Positions 1-7,757 are shown, counted from the first letter of the stretch. The stretch: 23,311 nt of DNA from Pseudomonadota bacterium (GCA_023423995.1 JAFAEL010000271.1:1-23311), one strand, 5' to 3'. Made by a program: numbers and translations. The notes: a model not told the origin generated them from the letters alone.

Positions 1-203
1 GCCACGCGATCGGCCGGACGGGTTCCTCCCCGCTCGCGGCGGCTCCCGCCTTCCGCGACCTCCACACCAAGTACCCGGTCGACGATCTCGCCGAATCCTT
101 CGCGGAAGGCATCGTCACGGGCCACCCGACCATGCCCGAATGGCAGCTCGATCCGCCGCAGATCGGCGACCTTCTCGCCTATTTGAAGACCCTGGAGCGC
201 TGA
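1..203 (+). CDS. C-type cytochrome, C-terminal part (5' end outside the window)
   Basis: Partial gene with its reading frame open at the left edge. The visible residues begin with Cys-His, which would be the last two positions of a CXXCH heme-attachment motif. A later PTMPEW stretch supplies a methionine suited to be the sixth heme-iron ligand. The end, IGDLLAYLKTLER, is the usual C-terminal helix of small class I cytochromes c. About 67 residues are visible, which fits a soluble or anchored periplasmic electron carrier. It converges on the minus-strand receiver gene beside the fixLJ cluster, so a role in respiration is plausible, but its partner oxidase or reductase cannot be named. Family confidence is good; the exact type is unknown. 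Confidence 0.8.
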   Translation, partial: HAIGRTGSSPLAAAPAFRDLHTKYPVDDLAESFAEGIVTGHPTMPEWQLDPPQIGDLLAYLKTLER

Positions 204-233
204 GCCGGCCGGCTCGGCCGCAGTAGGCGCCCG

Positions 234-626
234 TCAGACGACGCGCTCTGACGGGCCCGCGAGCCGCGCCGCCGCGACCGCGCTGAGAAGGACATCCTGC
301 GACAGCGGCTTGTCGATCAGGTCGAGCCCCGCCTCCTCGGCGCGCTTGCGGATAGCGGGATCCGGATGCCCGGTCATGAGGATGACGGGCGCGCGGATGT
401 CGCGTGCGCGCAACCGGTGGAACAGGTCCACGCCGTCCATGCTCGGCATCTTGTAGTCGATGATCACGCAGGCCGGCTCCGGCCCCGGCAAGGAGGACAG
501 CAGCTCCGCACCGCCGCGGAAGCTGAGGACGCAATAACCCTCGCTCTCCAGGAGGAAGCGGAGCGAATTGAGCGCGCCGGGGTCGTCGTCGACGATGAAG
601 ATGGGCGGCGCGGATAGGGGCGGCAT
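234..626 (-). CDS. Receiver-only response regulator beside fixLJ
   Basis: A single phosphoreceiver domain of 130 residues with no output domain. The acidic pocket is Asp13-Asp14-Asp15, the phosphoacceptor is Asp57 in IIDYKMPSMDG, the switch threonine is Thr85 and the conserved lysine is Lys106. Such proteins pass or divert phosphoryl groups or act by protein contact. It lies downstream of fixJ on the same strand but about 100 bp away, with its own FixK-type box in the gap, so it probably has an oxygen-controlled promoter. As I recall, Bradyrhizobium diazoefficiens carries a comparable receiver gene (bll2758) between fixJ and fixK2, so this may be its ortholog. Whether FixL phosphorylates it is not shown by sequence. 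Confidence 0.9.
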   Translation of the reverse strand: MPPLSAPPIFIVDDDPGALNSLRFLLESEGYCVLSFRGGAELLSSLPGPEPACVIIDYKMPSMDGVDLFHRLRARDIRAPVILMTGHPDPAIRKRAEEAGLDLIDKPLSQDVLLSAVAAARLAGPSERVV

Positions 627-701
627 GGCGTTCGTGCCGGCCCGCGAGGGGCCTCAGGAGTGGACCGACGCACAGGATAGGGCGGCCCGCCACCCCGCGC
701 C

Positions 702-715
702 TTGACCTCGATCAA
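702..715 (-). promoter_or_regulatory. FixK/FNR-type box upstream of the receiver gene
   Basis: The plus-strand sequence is TTGACCTCGATCAA. Nine of the ten defined positions of TTGAT-N4-ATCAA match. Its centre is about 82 bp upstream of the receiver gene start, so a class II arrangement (box centred near -41.5) would give a leader of roughly 40 nt. It lies between the fixJ stop and the receiver gene, consistent with a separate FixK-dependent promoter. Confidence 0.65.
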
Positions 716-730
716 CGCAGGCGGATCGGG

Positions 731-1342
731 TCAGGCGATCCCCGCCCGCACGGCCGAACGGACCAGTTCCGAGATGCTTCCGGCCTGCATCTTGGTCATC
801 ACATTGGCGCGGTAGATCTCGACGGTGCGCGGCGAGATGTCGAGGTGGCGTGCGATGACCTTGTTGGCCTCGCCCGTGACGAGGCGGTCGAAGACCTGCC
901 GCTCGCGCTGGGTCAGGGTGTCCAGGCGCCGGGTGAATTCCTGCAAGGCCGGATCCTGCAGCTCCGGCTCCCGCCGCTCGAGGGCGGTCGCGATCGCGCG
1001 CAGGAGGACCTCGTCGTCGAAGGGCTTCTCGAGGAAATCGGACGCGCCGAGCTTCATGGCCTCCACGGCGAGCGGCACGTCGCCATGCGCCGTCATCACG
1101 ATGACCGGCAGGGTGCGGCCGCTCCCGCGGATGCGGCGCAGGAGCTCGATCCCGTCCATGCCCGGCATGCGGATGTCGGTCAGGATGCATCCGGCGATCC
1201 CGGGCAGCGCTTCCAGCAGCGACTGCGCCTCGGGGTAGACCCGGACGGCGTGGCCGGACGTATCCAGCAGGAACTCGAGCGATTCACGCATGGCCTCGTC
1301 GTCGTCGACGACGTGAACCGCCCTGTTTGCCTCAATCTGCAT
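731..1342 (-). CDS. fixJ: Transcriptional regulator FixJ (receiver plus LuxR-type HTH)
   Basis: A 203-residue protein of standard FixJ length. The N-terminal receiver has Asp13-15 in the acidic pocket, phosphoacceptor Asp56 ([11 protein letters not shown]), Thr84 and Lys106 (LEKPFDD). The C-terminal half, from about residue 140, is a LuxR/FixJ helix-turn-helix with [21 protein letters not shown] and a TKMQA segment. Phosphorylated FixJ activates microaerobic genes, classically fixK. The ATG at 1342 overlaps the last 11 bp of fixL, so the two are translationally coupled, and a GAGG Shine-Dalgarno sits at proper spacing. The stop is at 731. No fixK follows immediately, unlike the arrangement in Bradyrhizobium. 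Confidence 0.96.
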   Translation of the reverse strand: MQIEANRAVHVVDDDEAMRESLEFLLDTSGHAVRVYPEAQSLLEALPGIAGCILTDIRMPGMDGIELLRRIRGSGRTLPVIVMTAHGDVPLAVEAMKLGASDFLEKPFDDEVLLRAIATALERREPELQDPALQEFTRRLDTLTQRERQVFDRLVTGEANKVIARHLDISPRTVEIYRANVMTKMQAGSISELVRSAVRAGIA

Positions 1343-2849
1343 CGCTCGCCTCTTCGACGGCCGCGGCCGGAAGCGTCAATCGGAAGGTCGCGCCACCCTG
1401 AGCGTTGGGCTCCACCCACAATCGCCCGCCATGAGATTCCACAATCGTCCGGCTGATGGATAGCCCCACGCCCATCCCGGTCGCCTTCGTGGTCACGAAG
1501 GGCTGGAACAGGCGGTCCGCCACCTCGTCCGAGATGCCGGGCCCGGTATCGGCGACGCTGATCTCGACCTGGCCGTCCTCCTGGAGGGCGGTCGCCAGCA
1601 CGAGTTCGCGCCGCGCGGCGTCCTGCATGGCGTCGGCCGCATTGCGCAGGAGGTTCACGAGCACCTGCTGCACCTGCACGCGGTCGGCCAGCACGAAGCT
1701 CGCGCGGGGGTCGAGATTCATCCGGGTCACGATGCCCTGCTGGGCCGCGCCGACGAGCGCGAGCGCGCTCGCCTCGTCGATGAGGCGGGAGACCGGTTCG
1801 ACCCGCTTCTCCGTCTCCCCGCGGGACACGAAATCGCGCAGGCGGCGGATGATCTGCCCGGCCCGCACGGCCTGCTCGGAGCCCTTGTCGAGCGCGTCCC
1901 GGACCTTGGGGAGGAGCTCCGGGTTGCCCTGGTCGAGAAGGCGTCGGCAGCCCTTCATGTAGTTGCTGATCGCGGCCAGCGGCTGGTTCAGCTCATGGGC
2001 CAGCGTGGACGCCATCTCGCCCATCGCGGTCAGCCGCGAGACATGCACGAGCTCCGATTGCAGCTCCTGCAGCCGCGCCTGGGTCTGCTGCCGTTCGGTG
2101 ACGTCCGTGATGAAGCCCGTGAAGAACACGCGGTCGCCCGAGCGCATCTGCCCGACCGCGAGTTCCATCGGAAAGCTGGAACCGTCCCGGCGCATGCCCG
2201 AGACGACGCGCCCGGTGCCGATGATCCGCTTCTCGCCGGTCTCGTGGTAGCGCCGCAGGTATGAATCGTGCCGGCTCTGGTCCGGCTCCGGCATCAGCAT
2301 GGAGATGTTCCGGCCGATGACGTCCGCGGCGGCATAGCCGAAGAGGCGCTCCGCGGCCGTGCTGAACGACTGCATGATCCCCTGCGCATCGATGACGATC
2401 ATGGCATCCGGGACGGTGTCCAGGATCGAGCGCAGATGCGCCTCCCGCTCGAGCAGCGCCCGCCTGACCTCCAGGTTGCGCCGCTGCATGGCCCGCAGGC
2501 TCTCGCCGCCGATGGCGATCGACATGCCGAGGAGCGCGAAGAGAAGCGCGTCCACCTGGTTCGGAAGCTGGAACGGCTCCCGCATCAGGATCGCGGATCC
2601 GGCCGCGACGCCGAGGATCGTGGCCGCAACGCCCGGCAGGAACCCGCCCGTCAGCGCGGCGACCAGGAGGGCGGGCACGAAGAACAGGAACACGACCTGG
2701 CCGCCGAGGAGCGGGTCCAGCATGAGCCGCGCCCCGGCCGCAGCCGCGACGAGCAGCGCGGCATAGAGATACGGGCGGAAGTCGGTCCGGCTCCTCTCCA
2801 CGGAGAAGACGCCGGCGAGGTTCGGGAATCTGATCCAGTCGCTCATCAA
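1332..2849 (-). CDS. fixL: Oxygen sensor histidine kinase FixL
   Basis: A 505-residue membrane sensor kinase. An N-terminal region (about 27-115) has several hydrophobic segments. One heme PAS domain follows (about 135-255), then HisKA with phospho-acceptor His285 (AHELNQP), then HATPase_c with N box ([14 protein letters not shown]), G1 DTGPGIS and G2 GMGVGLSIS. Aligned from memory with Bradyrhizobium FixL, the heme ligand is His194 in RHDSY, and the propionate- and oxygen-contacting arginines correspond to Arg200 and Arg214. This supports genuine heme-based oxygen sensing, not a generic PAS kinase. Low oxygen would release kinase activity toward FixJ. Two adjacent ATGs exist at the start and no strong ribosome site is visible there. 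Confidence 0.96.
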   Translation of the reverse strand: MMSDWIRFPNLAGVFSVERSRTDFRPYLYAALLVAAAAGARLMLDPLLGGQVVFLFFVPALLVAALTGGFLPGVAATILGVAAGSAILMREPFQLPNQVDALLFALLGMSIAIGGESLRAMQRRNLEVRRALLEREAHLRSILDTVPDAMIVIDAQGIMQSFSTAAERLFGYAAADVIGRNISMLMPEPDQSRHDSYLRRYHETGEKRIIGTGRVVSGMRRDGSSFPMELAVGQMRSGDRVFFTGFITDVTERQQTQARLQELQSELVHVSRLTAMGEMASTLAHELNQPLAAISNYMKGCRRLLDQGNPELLPKVRDALDKGSEQAVRAGQIIRRLRDFVSRGETEKRVEPVSRLIDEASALALVGAAQQGIVTRMNLDPRASFVLADRVQVQQVLVNLLRNAADAMQDAARRELVLATALQEDGQVEISVADTGPGISDEVADRLFQPFVTTKATGMGVGLSISRTIVESHGGRLWVEPNAQGGATFRLTLPAAAVEEASDAD

Positions 2850-2981
2850 GGCGGGGGCGGGAAGGCGGGCGGCGAGCCCTGCGGCCCGGTCTCGAGGATA
2901 GCGTCGGCCGCTCTATAGACCAGGGCCGCCCACCCGGAAATGCGGCCGGTCGCCCGCCACGTCCCCCTGGTTCCGGCGCCG

Positions 2982-4334
2982 CTACACGGCGCGGCTATGC
3001 TTTCGGCCCGACTGGCCGAGATAGGCGTCGAAGGCGGACGCGACCGCACGCACCAGGAGACGCCCCTCCCGCTCGACCTGCACGACGGGCCCCCGGATGC
3101 GGACGAGCCCGTCCGCCTCCAGGGCGCGGAGCTTCGGGAGCGTGGCGAGGAAACCCTCCACCGACCGGCCATGGGCGCGGCAGAGCCGGTCGAGATCGAT
3201 CTCGCCGTCGCACATGATGCGCTCGATCGCCTCGGCCCGGAGCGCGTCCTCCTGGGTGAGCCGGTAGCCCTTGGCGGTCGCGAGCGCTCCCGACCGGACG
3301 CGCTCGACATAGCGCGAGGTGACGACCTCGTTCTGCACATAGCCTTGCGGCAGGCGCCCGATAGCGGAAGCGCCGAAGCCGACCAGCGCCTCCGCATCAT
3401 CCGTCGTGTAGCCCTGGAAATTGCGGCGCAGCGTGCCGTTCTGATGCGCCAGCGCCATCGGGTCGTCCGGGCGGGCGTAATGGTCGAGCCCAATCCGGCG
3501 GTACCCGGCCGCTACGAGTTCCTCGGCGATCGCCTCGGCCTGCGCCTCGCGGGCCGGCCCATCCGGCAGGGCCGCCTCCTCGATCTTGCGCTGGTGCTTC
3601 TTGAAGAATGGCACATGCGCGTAGCCGAAGACGGAGAGCCGGTCCGGCCGGAGTTCCAGCGAGCGCCGGACCGTCTCGCGGCAGGAGGCGACGTCCTGGA
3701 GCGGCAGCCCATAGATGAGATCGAGGTTGAGGGCCCGGATCCCGGCCCTGCGCAGCCCGCTCGCCGCCCGCTCCGTCTCCGCGAAGCTCTGGACGCGCCG
3801 GATGGCGGCCTGCACGGCTGGGTCGAAGCTCTGGACGCCGAGGCTCGCGCGGGTCACGCCGGCGCTCGCCAGCGCGAACATCATCTCGACCGTGAGGGTC
3901 CGCGGGTCGATCTCGATCGCGACCTCGGCATCCTCCTCCACGCCGAAGCGCGCGCGGAGGAGCGCCATGAGGTCCACGAAATCGGCCGGCGGCATGATGG
4001 TCGGCGTCCCGCCGCCGAAATGGATGTGCCCGACGGGGCCGGGCGAGCCGATGCGGTCGGCGACGAGGCCGATCTCGGCCCGCAGGGCAGCCAGGTATTC
4101 CGCGATCGGCTCGTCCCGCCGCGTCACCGAGGTGTGGCAGCCGCAATACCAGCACATGGCGCGGCAGAACGGGACGTGGAGATAGAGGGACAGCCGCCTT
4201 TCCGGACTCAGGGATCCGAGCCAGCCGGAATAGGTCTCGCCCTGCACGGCATCGCTGAAATGCGGCGAGGTCGGGTAGCTCGTGTAGCGGGGAAGGCGCT
4301 CGTCGCCGTATCGCGCGCGAAGGTCGTCTCTCAT
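2982..4334 (-). CDS. hemN: Oxygen-independent coproporphyrinogen III oxidase HemN
   Basis: A 450-residue radical-SAM enzyme of full HemN length. Residues Cys57, Cys61 and Cys64 form the CxxxCxxC iron-sulfur motif, followed by Cys66 as in E. coli HemN. The upstream RYTSYPTSPHF segment and the HFGGGTPT glycine motif are typical of true HemN as opposed to HemW. The enzyme converts coproporphyrinogen III to protoporphyrinogen IX without oxygen, so heme synthesis can continue under microaerobic conditions. It lies next to fixL on the same strand, and a FixK-type box lies 64 bp upstream of the start, which explains the position: oxygen sensing and low-oxygen heme supply are co-localised. Confidence 0.95.
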   Translation of the reverse strand: MRDDLRARYGDERLPRYTSYPTSPHFSDAVQGETYSGWLGSLSPERRLSLYLHVPFCRAMCWYCGCHTSVTRRDEPIAEYLAALRAEIGLVADRIGSPGPVGHIHFGGGTPTIMPPADFVDLMALLRARFGVEEDAEVAIEIDPRTLTVEMMFALASAGVTRASLGVQSFDPAVQAAIRRVQSFAETERAASGLRRAGIRALNLDLIYGLPLQDVASCRETVRRSLELRPDRLSVFGYAHVPFFKKHQRKIEEAALPDGPAREAQAEAIAEELVAAGYRRIGLDHYARPDDPMALAHQNGTLRRNFQGYTTDDAEALVGFGASAIGRLPQGYVQNEVVTSRYVERVRSGALATAKGYRLTQEDALRAEAIERIMCDGEIDLDRLCRAHGRSVEGFLATLPKLRALEADGLVRIRGPVVQVEREGRLLVRAVASAFDAYLGQSGRKHSRAV

Positions 4335-4397
4335 GGTCAGCCGGGTTCCGGCGCTGCTCGCGCCGCCGAAACCCTACCGAGACACGCCCATCCCGCC

Positions 4398-4411
4398 TTG
4401 ATCTCGCGCAA
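4398..4411 (-). promoter_or_regulatory. FixK-type box upstream of hemN
   Basis: The minus strand reads TTGCGCGAGATCAA, fitting the Bradyrhizobium FixK2 pattern TTG(A/C)-N6-(T/G)CAA and eight of ten positions of the stricter FNR pattern. It is centred about 70 bp upstream of the hemN ATG, which would give a leader near 29 nt in a class II promoter. It lies between the hemN start and the stop of the CDF transporter gene. Confidence 0.65.
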
Positions 4412-4435
4412 AGGCCGGCTTCGACCCCGCCCTCG

Positions 4436-5323
4436 TCAGAGCACCACGATGCCCGAATGCTTCGCCTTGTTCTCGGGCTCGACGTGGATCGTCACCACCG
4501 CGTCCGGCACCTCCGCCTTCAGGGCCCGCTCGATCGCGTCGCAGATGTCGTGCGCGTCCGAGACCGGAAGGTTGCCGGCCACCACGAGATGGAAATCGAT
4601 GAACGTGATCCGGCCGGCGTGCCGGGTGCGGAGGTCGTGCGCCTCGATGGCCCCTTCGGCATTGGCCGAGATCGCGTCGCGGATCCGCGCCAGCGTCTCC
4701 GGAGGAGCGGCCTCGTCCATGAGGCCGCCGAGCGATTCCCGCATCACCTTCCAGCCCGACCACAGGATGTTGAGCGCCACGATGGCGGCGAGGGCCGGGT
4801 CGAGGATCGGGAGGTCGAATGCCCAGGCCGCGCCCAGCCCGACGAGCACGCCCGCGGAGGTCAGGACATCGCTGAACAGGTGCTGGCCGTCGGCCACCAA
4901 TGCGTGCGAGCGGAGGCGCCGCCCCTCGCGGACCAGCACCCATGCCCAGAGCGCATTGATGACGGCAGCGGCGGCGTTGATCGCGAGGCCGAGGGCGGGC
5001 GCATCGATGCGGCGCGGCGCGAACGCCGCCTCCCACGATTCGCGCAGGATCAGCAGGGCCGCGACGATGATCAGCGCCCCTTCCAGCACGGCCGAGAAGT
5101 ACTCGGCCTTCGTGTGGCCGTATGGGTGGTTGGCGTCGGCCGGCTGCGCCGCGAGACGGATCGTGTAGAGCGCGACCGCGGCCGTCACGACGTTGATCAC
5201 GCTCTCCAGCGCGTCCGAGAACAGCGCCACGCTTCCCGTGAGGGAATAGGCGAGGCCCTTCAGGGCGAGAACCAGGATCGCCACGGCGATCGAGGCCGCG
5301 GCGAGCTTTTGCCGTTTGTCCAT
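4436..5323 (-). CDS. Cation diffusion facilitator family metal transporter
   Basis: A 295-residue CDF protein that probably exports a divalent metal (Zn, Fe, Mn or Co) from the cytoplasm in exchange for protons. I start it at ATG 5323 (MDKRQK), which leads straight into the first hydrophobic helix; the open frame continues upstream but does not look coding. About six membrane segments cover residues 8-205, followed by a C-terminal cytoplasmic domain. The helix V site HLFSD gives the usual His-x3-Asp pair. In helix II the corresponding residues are Glu and Asn in SDALESVIN, where zinc exporters such as ZitB carry His and Asp. Metal specificity is therefore unclear. Confidence 0.88.
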   Translation of the reverse strand: MDKRQKLAAASIAVAILVLALKGLAYSLTGSVALFSDALESVINVVTAAVALYTIRLAAQPADANHPYGHTKAEYFSAVLEGALIIVAALLILRESWEAAFAPRRIDAPALGLAINAAAAVINALWAWVLVREGRRLRSHALVADGQHLFSDVLTSAGVLVGLGAAWAFDLPILDPALAAIVALNILWSGWKVMRESLGGLMDEAAPPETLARIRDAISANAEGAIEAHDLRTRHAGRITFIDFHLVVAGNLPVSDAHDICDAIERALKAEVPDAVVTIHVEPENKAKHSGIVVL

Positions 5324-5467
5324 GAGAGCCCGAGCGGTCTCGCCGATTTGGTGAAGGCCGCCTCCTAGCACTCCGGAGCCGCGATTTGGAGGCGTGGCGA
5401 CCGTTCTGATGTGTGCAGGCTTCGGGTCACCCTTGAGCTCACGGCGTGGGAGCGCCAGAGCACGGGC

Positions 5468-6379
5468 ATGGCCGCCTGGATCAACGCCTTCTTCCCCACC
5501 TTTGCGCTGATCGGGCTCGGAATCTTCCTCCGGGAGCGGCTGCTGAAGGACCAGGGCGTCTGGGCCGGGCTCGACCGGCTCACCTTCTTCGTCCTCCTCC
5601 CCTCCCTCCTGGCCTCCTCGATCTCGACCGTGAACCTCTCCGAGCTGCCGCTCGGCGCGCTGGCCGGCACGATCTGGACGACGCTGGGGCTGGGGACGCT
5701 CTCCGCCCTGCTCCTGTCGCGCCTGCTCGGCCACAACCGGGCCGCCATGACGTCGATCGTCCAGGGCGGCATCCGGTTCAACAACTACGTGGCGCTCGCC
5801 GTCTCGGCCGGCCTCTACGGCAACGAGGGGCTGGCCTTCGGCGGCGTCGCGGCGGGCCTGATCGTGCCCTGCGTGCAGGTGATCCTGACCTCCGTCTTCG
5901 TGCTGAGCGACGGCGGGCGCCTGCAGCCGCTGAAGCTGCTGCGCCAGATCGCCATCAATCCGCTGATCATCGGTTGCCTGGTCGGCTTCGCCTTCGCGGC
6001 TTTCGGGGGGATGCCGGCCGGCCTCTTCCCCCTGGCCCGCTCGCTCGGCCAGGCAGCCCTCGCGCTCGGGCTGCTCTCGGTCGGCGGAGGCCTGGCGATC
6101 GGCGCGCTGCGCGAGGCGCCCCTGACCCAGGTGCTGGTCGGGGTCCAGAAGCTCCTGCTGGTGCCGCTGGTGACGTTCGGCCTCGCGCACCTGTTCGGCC
6201 TCGCCCCGGAGATCGCCGCCATCGCGACGCTCACCATGGCGATGCCGACCGCATCGACGTCCTACGTGATGGCGCGGGTGATGGGCGGCGATGCCCGCCT
6301 GATGGCGGCCATGATCACGCTCCAGCACCTCGCCGCGATCGTCTCGCTCCCGCTCTGGGCGCTCGCCCTCGGCCGGTAG
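5468..6379 (+). CDS. AEC (auxin efflux carrier) family transporter
   Basis: A 303-residue very hydrophobic protein with about ten predicted membrane segments, opening with AAWINAFFPTFALIGLGIF and containing the RFNNYVALAVS and AMPTASTSYVMA motifs typical of bacterial AEC permeases (MdcF/YwkB type). Family members move small organic acids such as malonate, malate or auxin-like compounds; the substrate here cannot be predicted. I prefer ATG 5468 to the upstream in-frame ATG 5411, because the extra residues are polar and unlike the family. It is divergent from the CDF gene and convergent with the small basic protein gene. Confidence 0.88.
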   Translation: MAAWINAFFPTFALIGLGIFLRERLLKDQGVWAGLDRLTFFVLLPSLLASSISTVNLSELPLGALAGTIWTTLGLGTLSALLLSRLLGHNRAAMTSIVQGGIRFNNYVALAVSAGLYGNEGLAFGGVAAGLIVPCVQVILTSVFVLSDGGRLQPLKLLRQIAINPLIIGCLVGFAFAAFGGMPAGLFPLARSLGQAALALGLLSVGGGLAIGALREAPLTQVLVGVQKLLLVPLVTFGLAHLFGLAPEIAAIATLTMAMPTASTSYVMARVMGGDARLMAAMITLQHLAAIVSLPLWALALGR

Positions 6380-6385
6380 CCGGCC

Positions 6386-6556
6386 CTACTTCTTGGCCGC
6401 TTCCTTGACGGCGTGTTCGAGCTTGTCGCCCTGGTGCTTCGGGCTGTCCCCGCTCGCCACCGCCCCGCCCTTCTCCAGCTTCGGCTCCGCCCCGGCCTTG
6501 AGCTTGTCGCCCTGACGCTTGGGGCTGTCGCCGTCGCCCGCCTTGGTGCTCGCCAT
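6386..6556 (-). CDS. Small hydrophilic protein with a duplicated GDSPKxQGDKL motif
   Basis: A 56-residue, lysine-rich, cysteine-free protein starting MASTKAGDGD. An AGGAGG Shine-Dalgarno lies about 7-8 nt upstream of the ATG, which strongly supports translation. The eleven-residue motif GDSPK(R/H)QGDKL occurs twice, at residues 9-19 and 37-47, joined by a linker rich in Ala, Gly, Glu and Lys. There is no signal peptide or membrane segment. The composition suggests a disordered protein that may bind nucleic acid or protect against stress. I do not recognise a named family. It is divergent from bfd, so the two share an upstream region. Confidence 0.75.
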   Translation of the reverse strand: MASTKAGDGDSPKRQGDKLKAGAEPKLEKGGAVASGDSPKHQGDKLEHAVKEAAKK

Positions 6557-6714
6557 GGTTCACGCCTCCTGCCCCGGTCCAACTCCGCACAGAGGGGTGA
6601 GGTTGCGTCCCGGCGCGGGGCGGCCGGTCTGTGGCAAGCCATCGCAGTCGGTTTTTGACATTCGCGCCTTGGCGTTGTCCGCGGCAAATGCTAAGTAACT
6701 GATATCACAGGTTC

Positions 6715-6731
6715 TTTTGAATCCTTCCAAA
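6715..6731. promoter_or_regulatory. Irr-type iron control element (ICE) upstream of bfd
   Basis: The 17-bp sequence TTTTGAATCCTTCCAAA matches the Irr box pattern TTTAGAA-N3-TTCTAAA at 12 of 14 defined positions. It ends only 11 bp before the bfd GTG, so a bound regulator would block the start of transcription or translation. Irr is the heme-responsive Fur-family regulator of Rhizobiales. It is expected to repress iron storage and release genes when iron is scarce. Confidence 0.6.
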
Positions 6732-6742
6732 CTGCAAATCCC

Positions 6743-7033
6743 GTGATCGTCTGCTCCTGCAACATCCTGTCCGACGGGGACGTCAAGGCCTGTCTTGCGC
6801 CGGGCCCAGGCTGTCCGCGCACGCCCGCGCAGGTCTATACCTGCCTGGGCTGCAGCCCGGATTGCGGCCGCTGCGCGCGGACGATCCGGGCCATCATGGA
6901 CGAGGCGCTGCGCGCCGCGGCCGAGGAGGCCTGCGGCACCTGCCCGCTGTCCTGCGGGGCGGACCACGACCACGTCCATCGCCACGATGGCGAGCCCGAG
7001 CGAGTTCCGGTCCACGCCGCTGCCATCGTTTGA
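6743..7033 (+). CDS. bfd: Bacterioferritin-associated ferredoxin with a Cys/His-rich tail
   Basis: A 96-residue Bfd-type [2Fe-2S] protein that delivers electrons to bacterioferritin so stored Fe(III) can be released as Fe(II). Cluster ligands are Cys4 and Cys6 (VCSCN) and Cys41 and Cys44 (CGRCARTIR), matching the BFD fold. The start is GTG, fixed by the MIVCSCN beginning; no Shine-Dalgarno is visible. It is longer than E. coli Bfd (64 residues). The extra tail has Cys64, Cys67 and Cys71 and the histidines 75, 77, 79 and 81, which could bind metal. bfr follows on the same strand 78 bp later, and each gene has its own Irr-type box. Confidence 0.9.
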   Translation: MIVCSCNILSDGDVKACLAPGPGCPRTPAQVYTCLGCSPDCGRCARTIRAIMDEALRAAAEEACGTCPLSCGADHDHVHRHDGEPERVPVHAAAIV

Positions 7034-7045
7034 AATCATTCTAAA
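7029..7045. promoter_or_regulatory. Irr-type iron control element (ICE) upstream of bfr
   Basis: The 17-bp sequence TTTGAAATCATTCTAAA matches TTTAGAA-N3-TTCTAAA at 12 of 14 positions, and it is bracketed by G and C so that GTTT and AAAC form the outer ends of a palindrome. It overlaps the bfd stop codon and lies 66 bp upstream of the bfr ATG. This position suits repression of a bfr-specific promoter by Irr under iron limitation. Confidence 0.7.
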
Positions 7046-7111
7046 CTAGCTGGACAAGGGACCCAGATCGGGCCTAAAGCCGTTCCAGGCATCTTACGAT
7101 GTGAGGATCGG

Positions 7112-7624
7112 ATGAAGGGCGACCCGAAGGTCATCGACTACCTGAACCGCGGGCTCCGGAGCGAGCTGACGGCCATCAACCAGTACTGGCTCCATTACCG
7201 GCTCCTCGACGATTGGGGCTACAAGGAGCTGGCGAAGAAGTGGCGCAAGGAATCCATCGAGGAGATGGAGCACGCCGACCGCTTCACGACGCGCATCATC
7301 TTCCTCGACGGCTTCCCGAACATGCAGGTGCTCGACCCCCTGCGCATCGGCCAGAACGTGAAGGAGATCCTGGAATGCGACCTCGCCGCCGAGGTCGATG
7401 CCCGGGCGCTCTACCTCGAGGCCGCGAAGTACTGCGACAGCGTCAACGACCGCGTGTCCAAGATGCTGTTCGAGGACCTGGCCTCCGACGAGGAGGGCCA
7501 TATCGACTTCCTGGAGACGCAGCTGAACCTCGTCGAGCAGCTCGGCCTCCAGCTCTACGCTCAGAAGCACGTCGGCAAGATCGACGAGGGCGACCATTCG
7601 GGCAGCCCGGGCCTCGAGGGCTGA
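7112..7624 (+). CDS. bfr: Bacterioferritin (heme-binding 24-mer iron store)
   Basis: A 170-residue bacterioferritin, slightly longer than the usual 158 because of a short acidic, glycine-rich tail. The ferroxidase ligands are all present at canonical positions: Glu18, Glu51, His54, Glu94, Glu127 and His130. Met52, the ligand of the inter-subunit heme, is also conserved, so this is a heme-type bacterioferritin and not a ferritin FtnA. It oxidises Fe(II) and stores it as a mineral core. A TGAGGA-like ribosome site precedes the ATG. The neighbours bfd (release) and dps (protection) make an iron-storage block. Confidence 0.97.
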   Translation: MKGDPKVIDYLNRGLRSELTAINQYWLHYRLLDDWGYKELAKKWRKESIEEMEHADRFTTRIIFLDGFPNMQVLDPLRIGQNVKEILECDLAAEVDARALYLEAAKYCDSVNDRVSKMLFEDLASDEEGHIDFLETQLNLVEQLGLQLYAQKHVGKIDEGDHSGSPGLEG

Positions 7625-7659
7625 CAGATCCGCCAGGGCGGACGCCCAAGGCCAAGCTT

Positions 7660-7690
7660 GCCGGGAACGGCTCGTTCCCGGCAGGGTTTT
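7660..7690 (+). terminator. Hairpin terminator after bfr
   Basis: A perfect 10-bp stem, GCCGGGAACG at 7660-7669 pairing with 7673-7682 around a GCT loop, is followed by AGGGTTTT. The short T run is weaker than a classical intrinsic terminator, but the position 36 bp after the bfr stop fits one, and it separates bfr from dps. Confidence 0.65.
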
Positions 7691-7698
7691 ACGGTCGT

Positions 7699-7732
7699 CA
7701 GGACCGACCGGCCTTCGCGCCGGCAGGTCCTG
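7699..7732 (+). other. Long hairpin in the region just upstream of dps
   Basis: An outer 7-bp stem (CAGGACC at 7699-7705 with GGTCCTG at 7726-7732) and an inner 5-bp stem (CCGGC at 7708-7712 with GCCGG at 7719-7723) form a two-part hairpin ending 25 nt before the dps ATG. It could be a second terminator, since it is followed by TCCCCCTT, or a structured leader of the dps message. Sequence alone does not decide. Confidence 0.45.
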
Positions 7733-7757
7733 TCCCCCTTCTGACCGGAGACCCATC

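Noticed and set aside
2940..5168. Very long plus-strand open frame opposite hemN and the CDF gene
   Set aside because: It is antisense to two genes with clear motifs, is rich in Arg and Ala, has no recognisable domain, and arises because GC-rich codons rarely give stops on the other strand.
5324..6328. N-terminal extension of the CDF transporter
   Set aside because: The open frame continues upstream, but the translation is low-complexity and antisense to the AEC transporter. The family start is at 5323.
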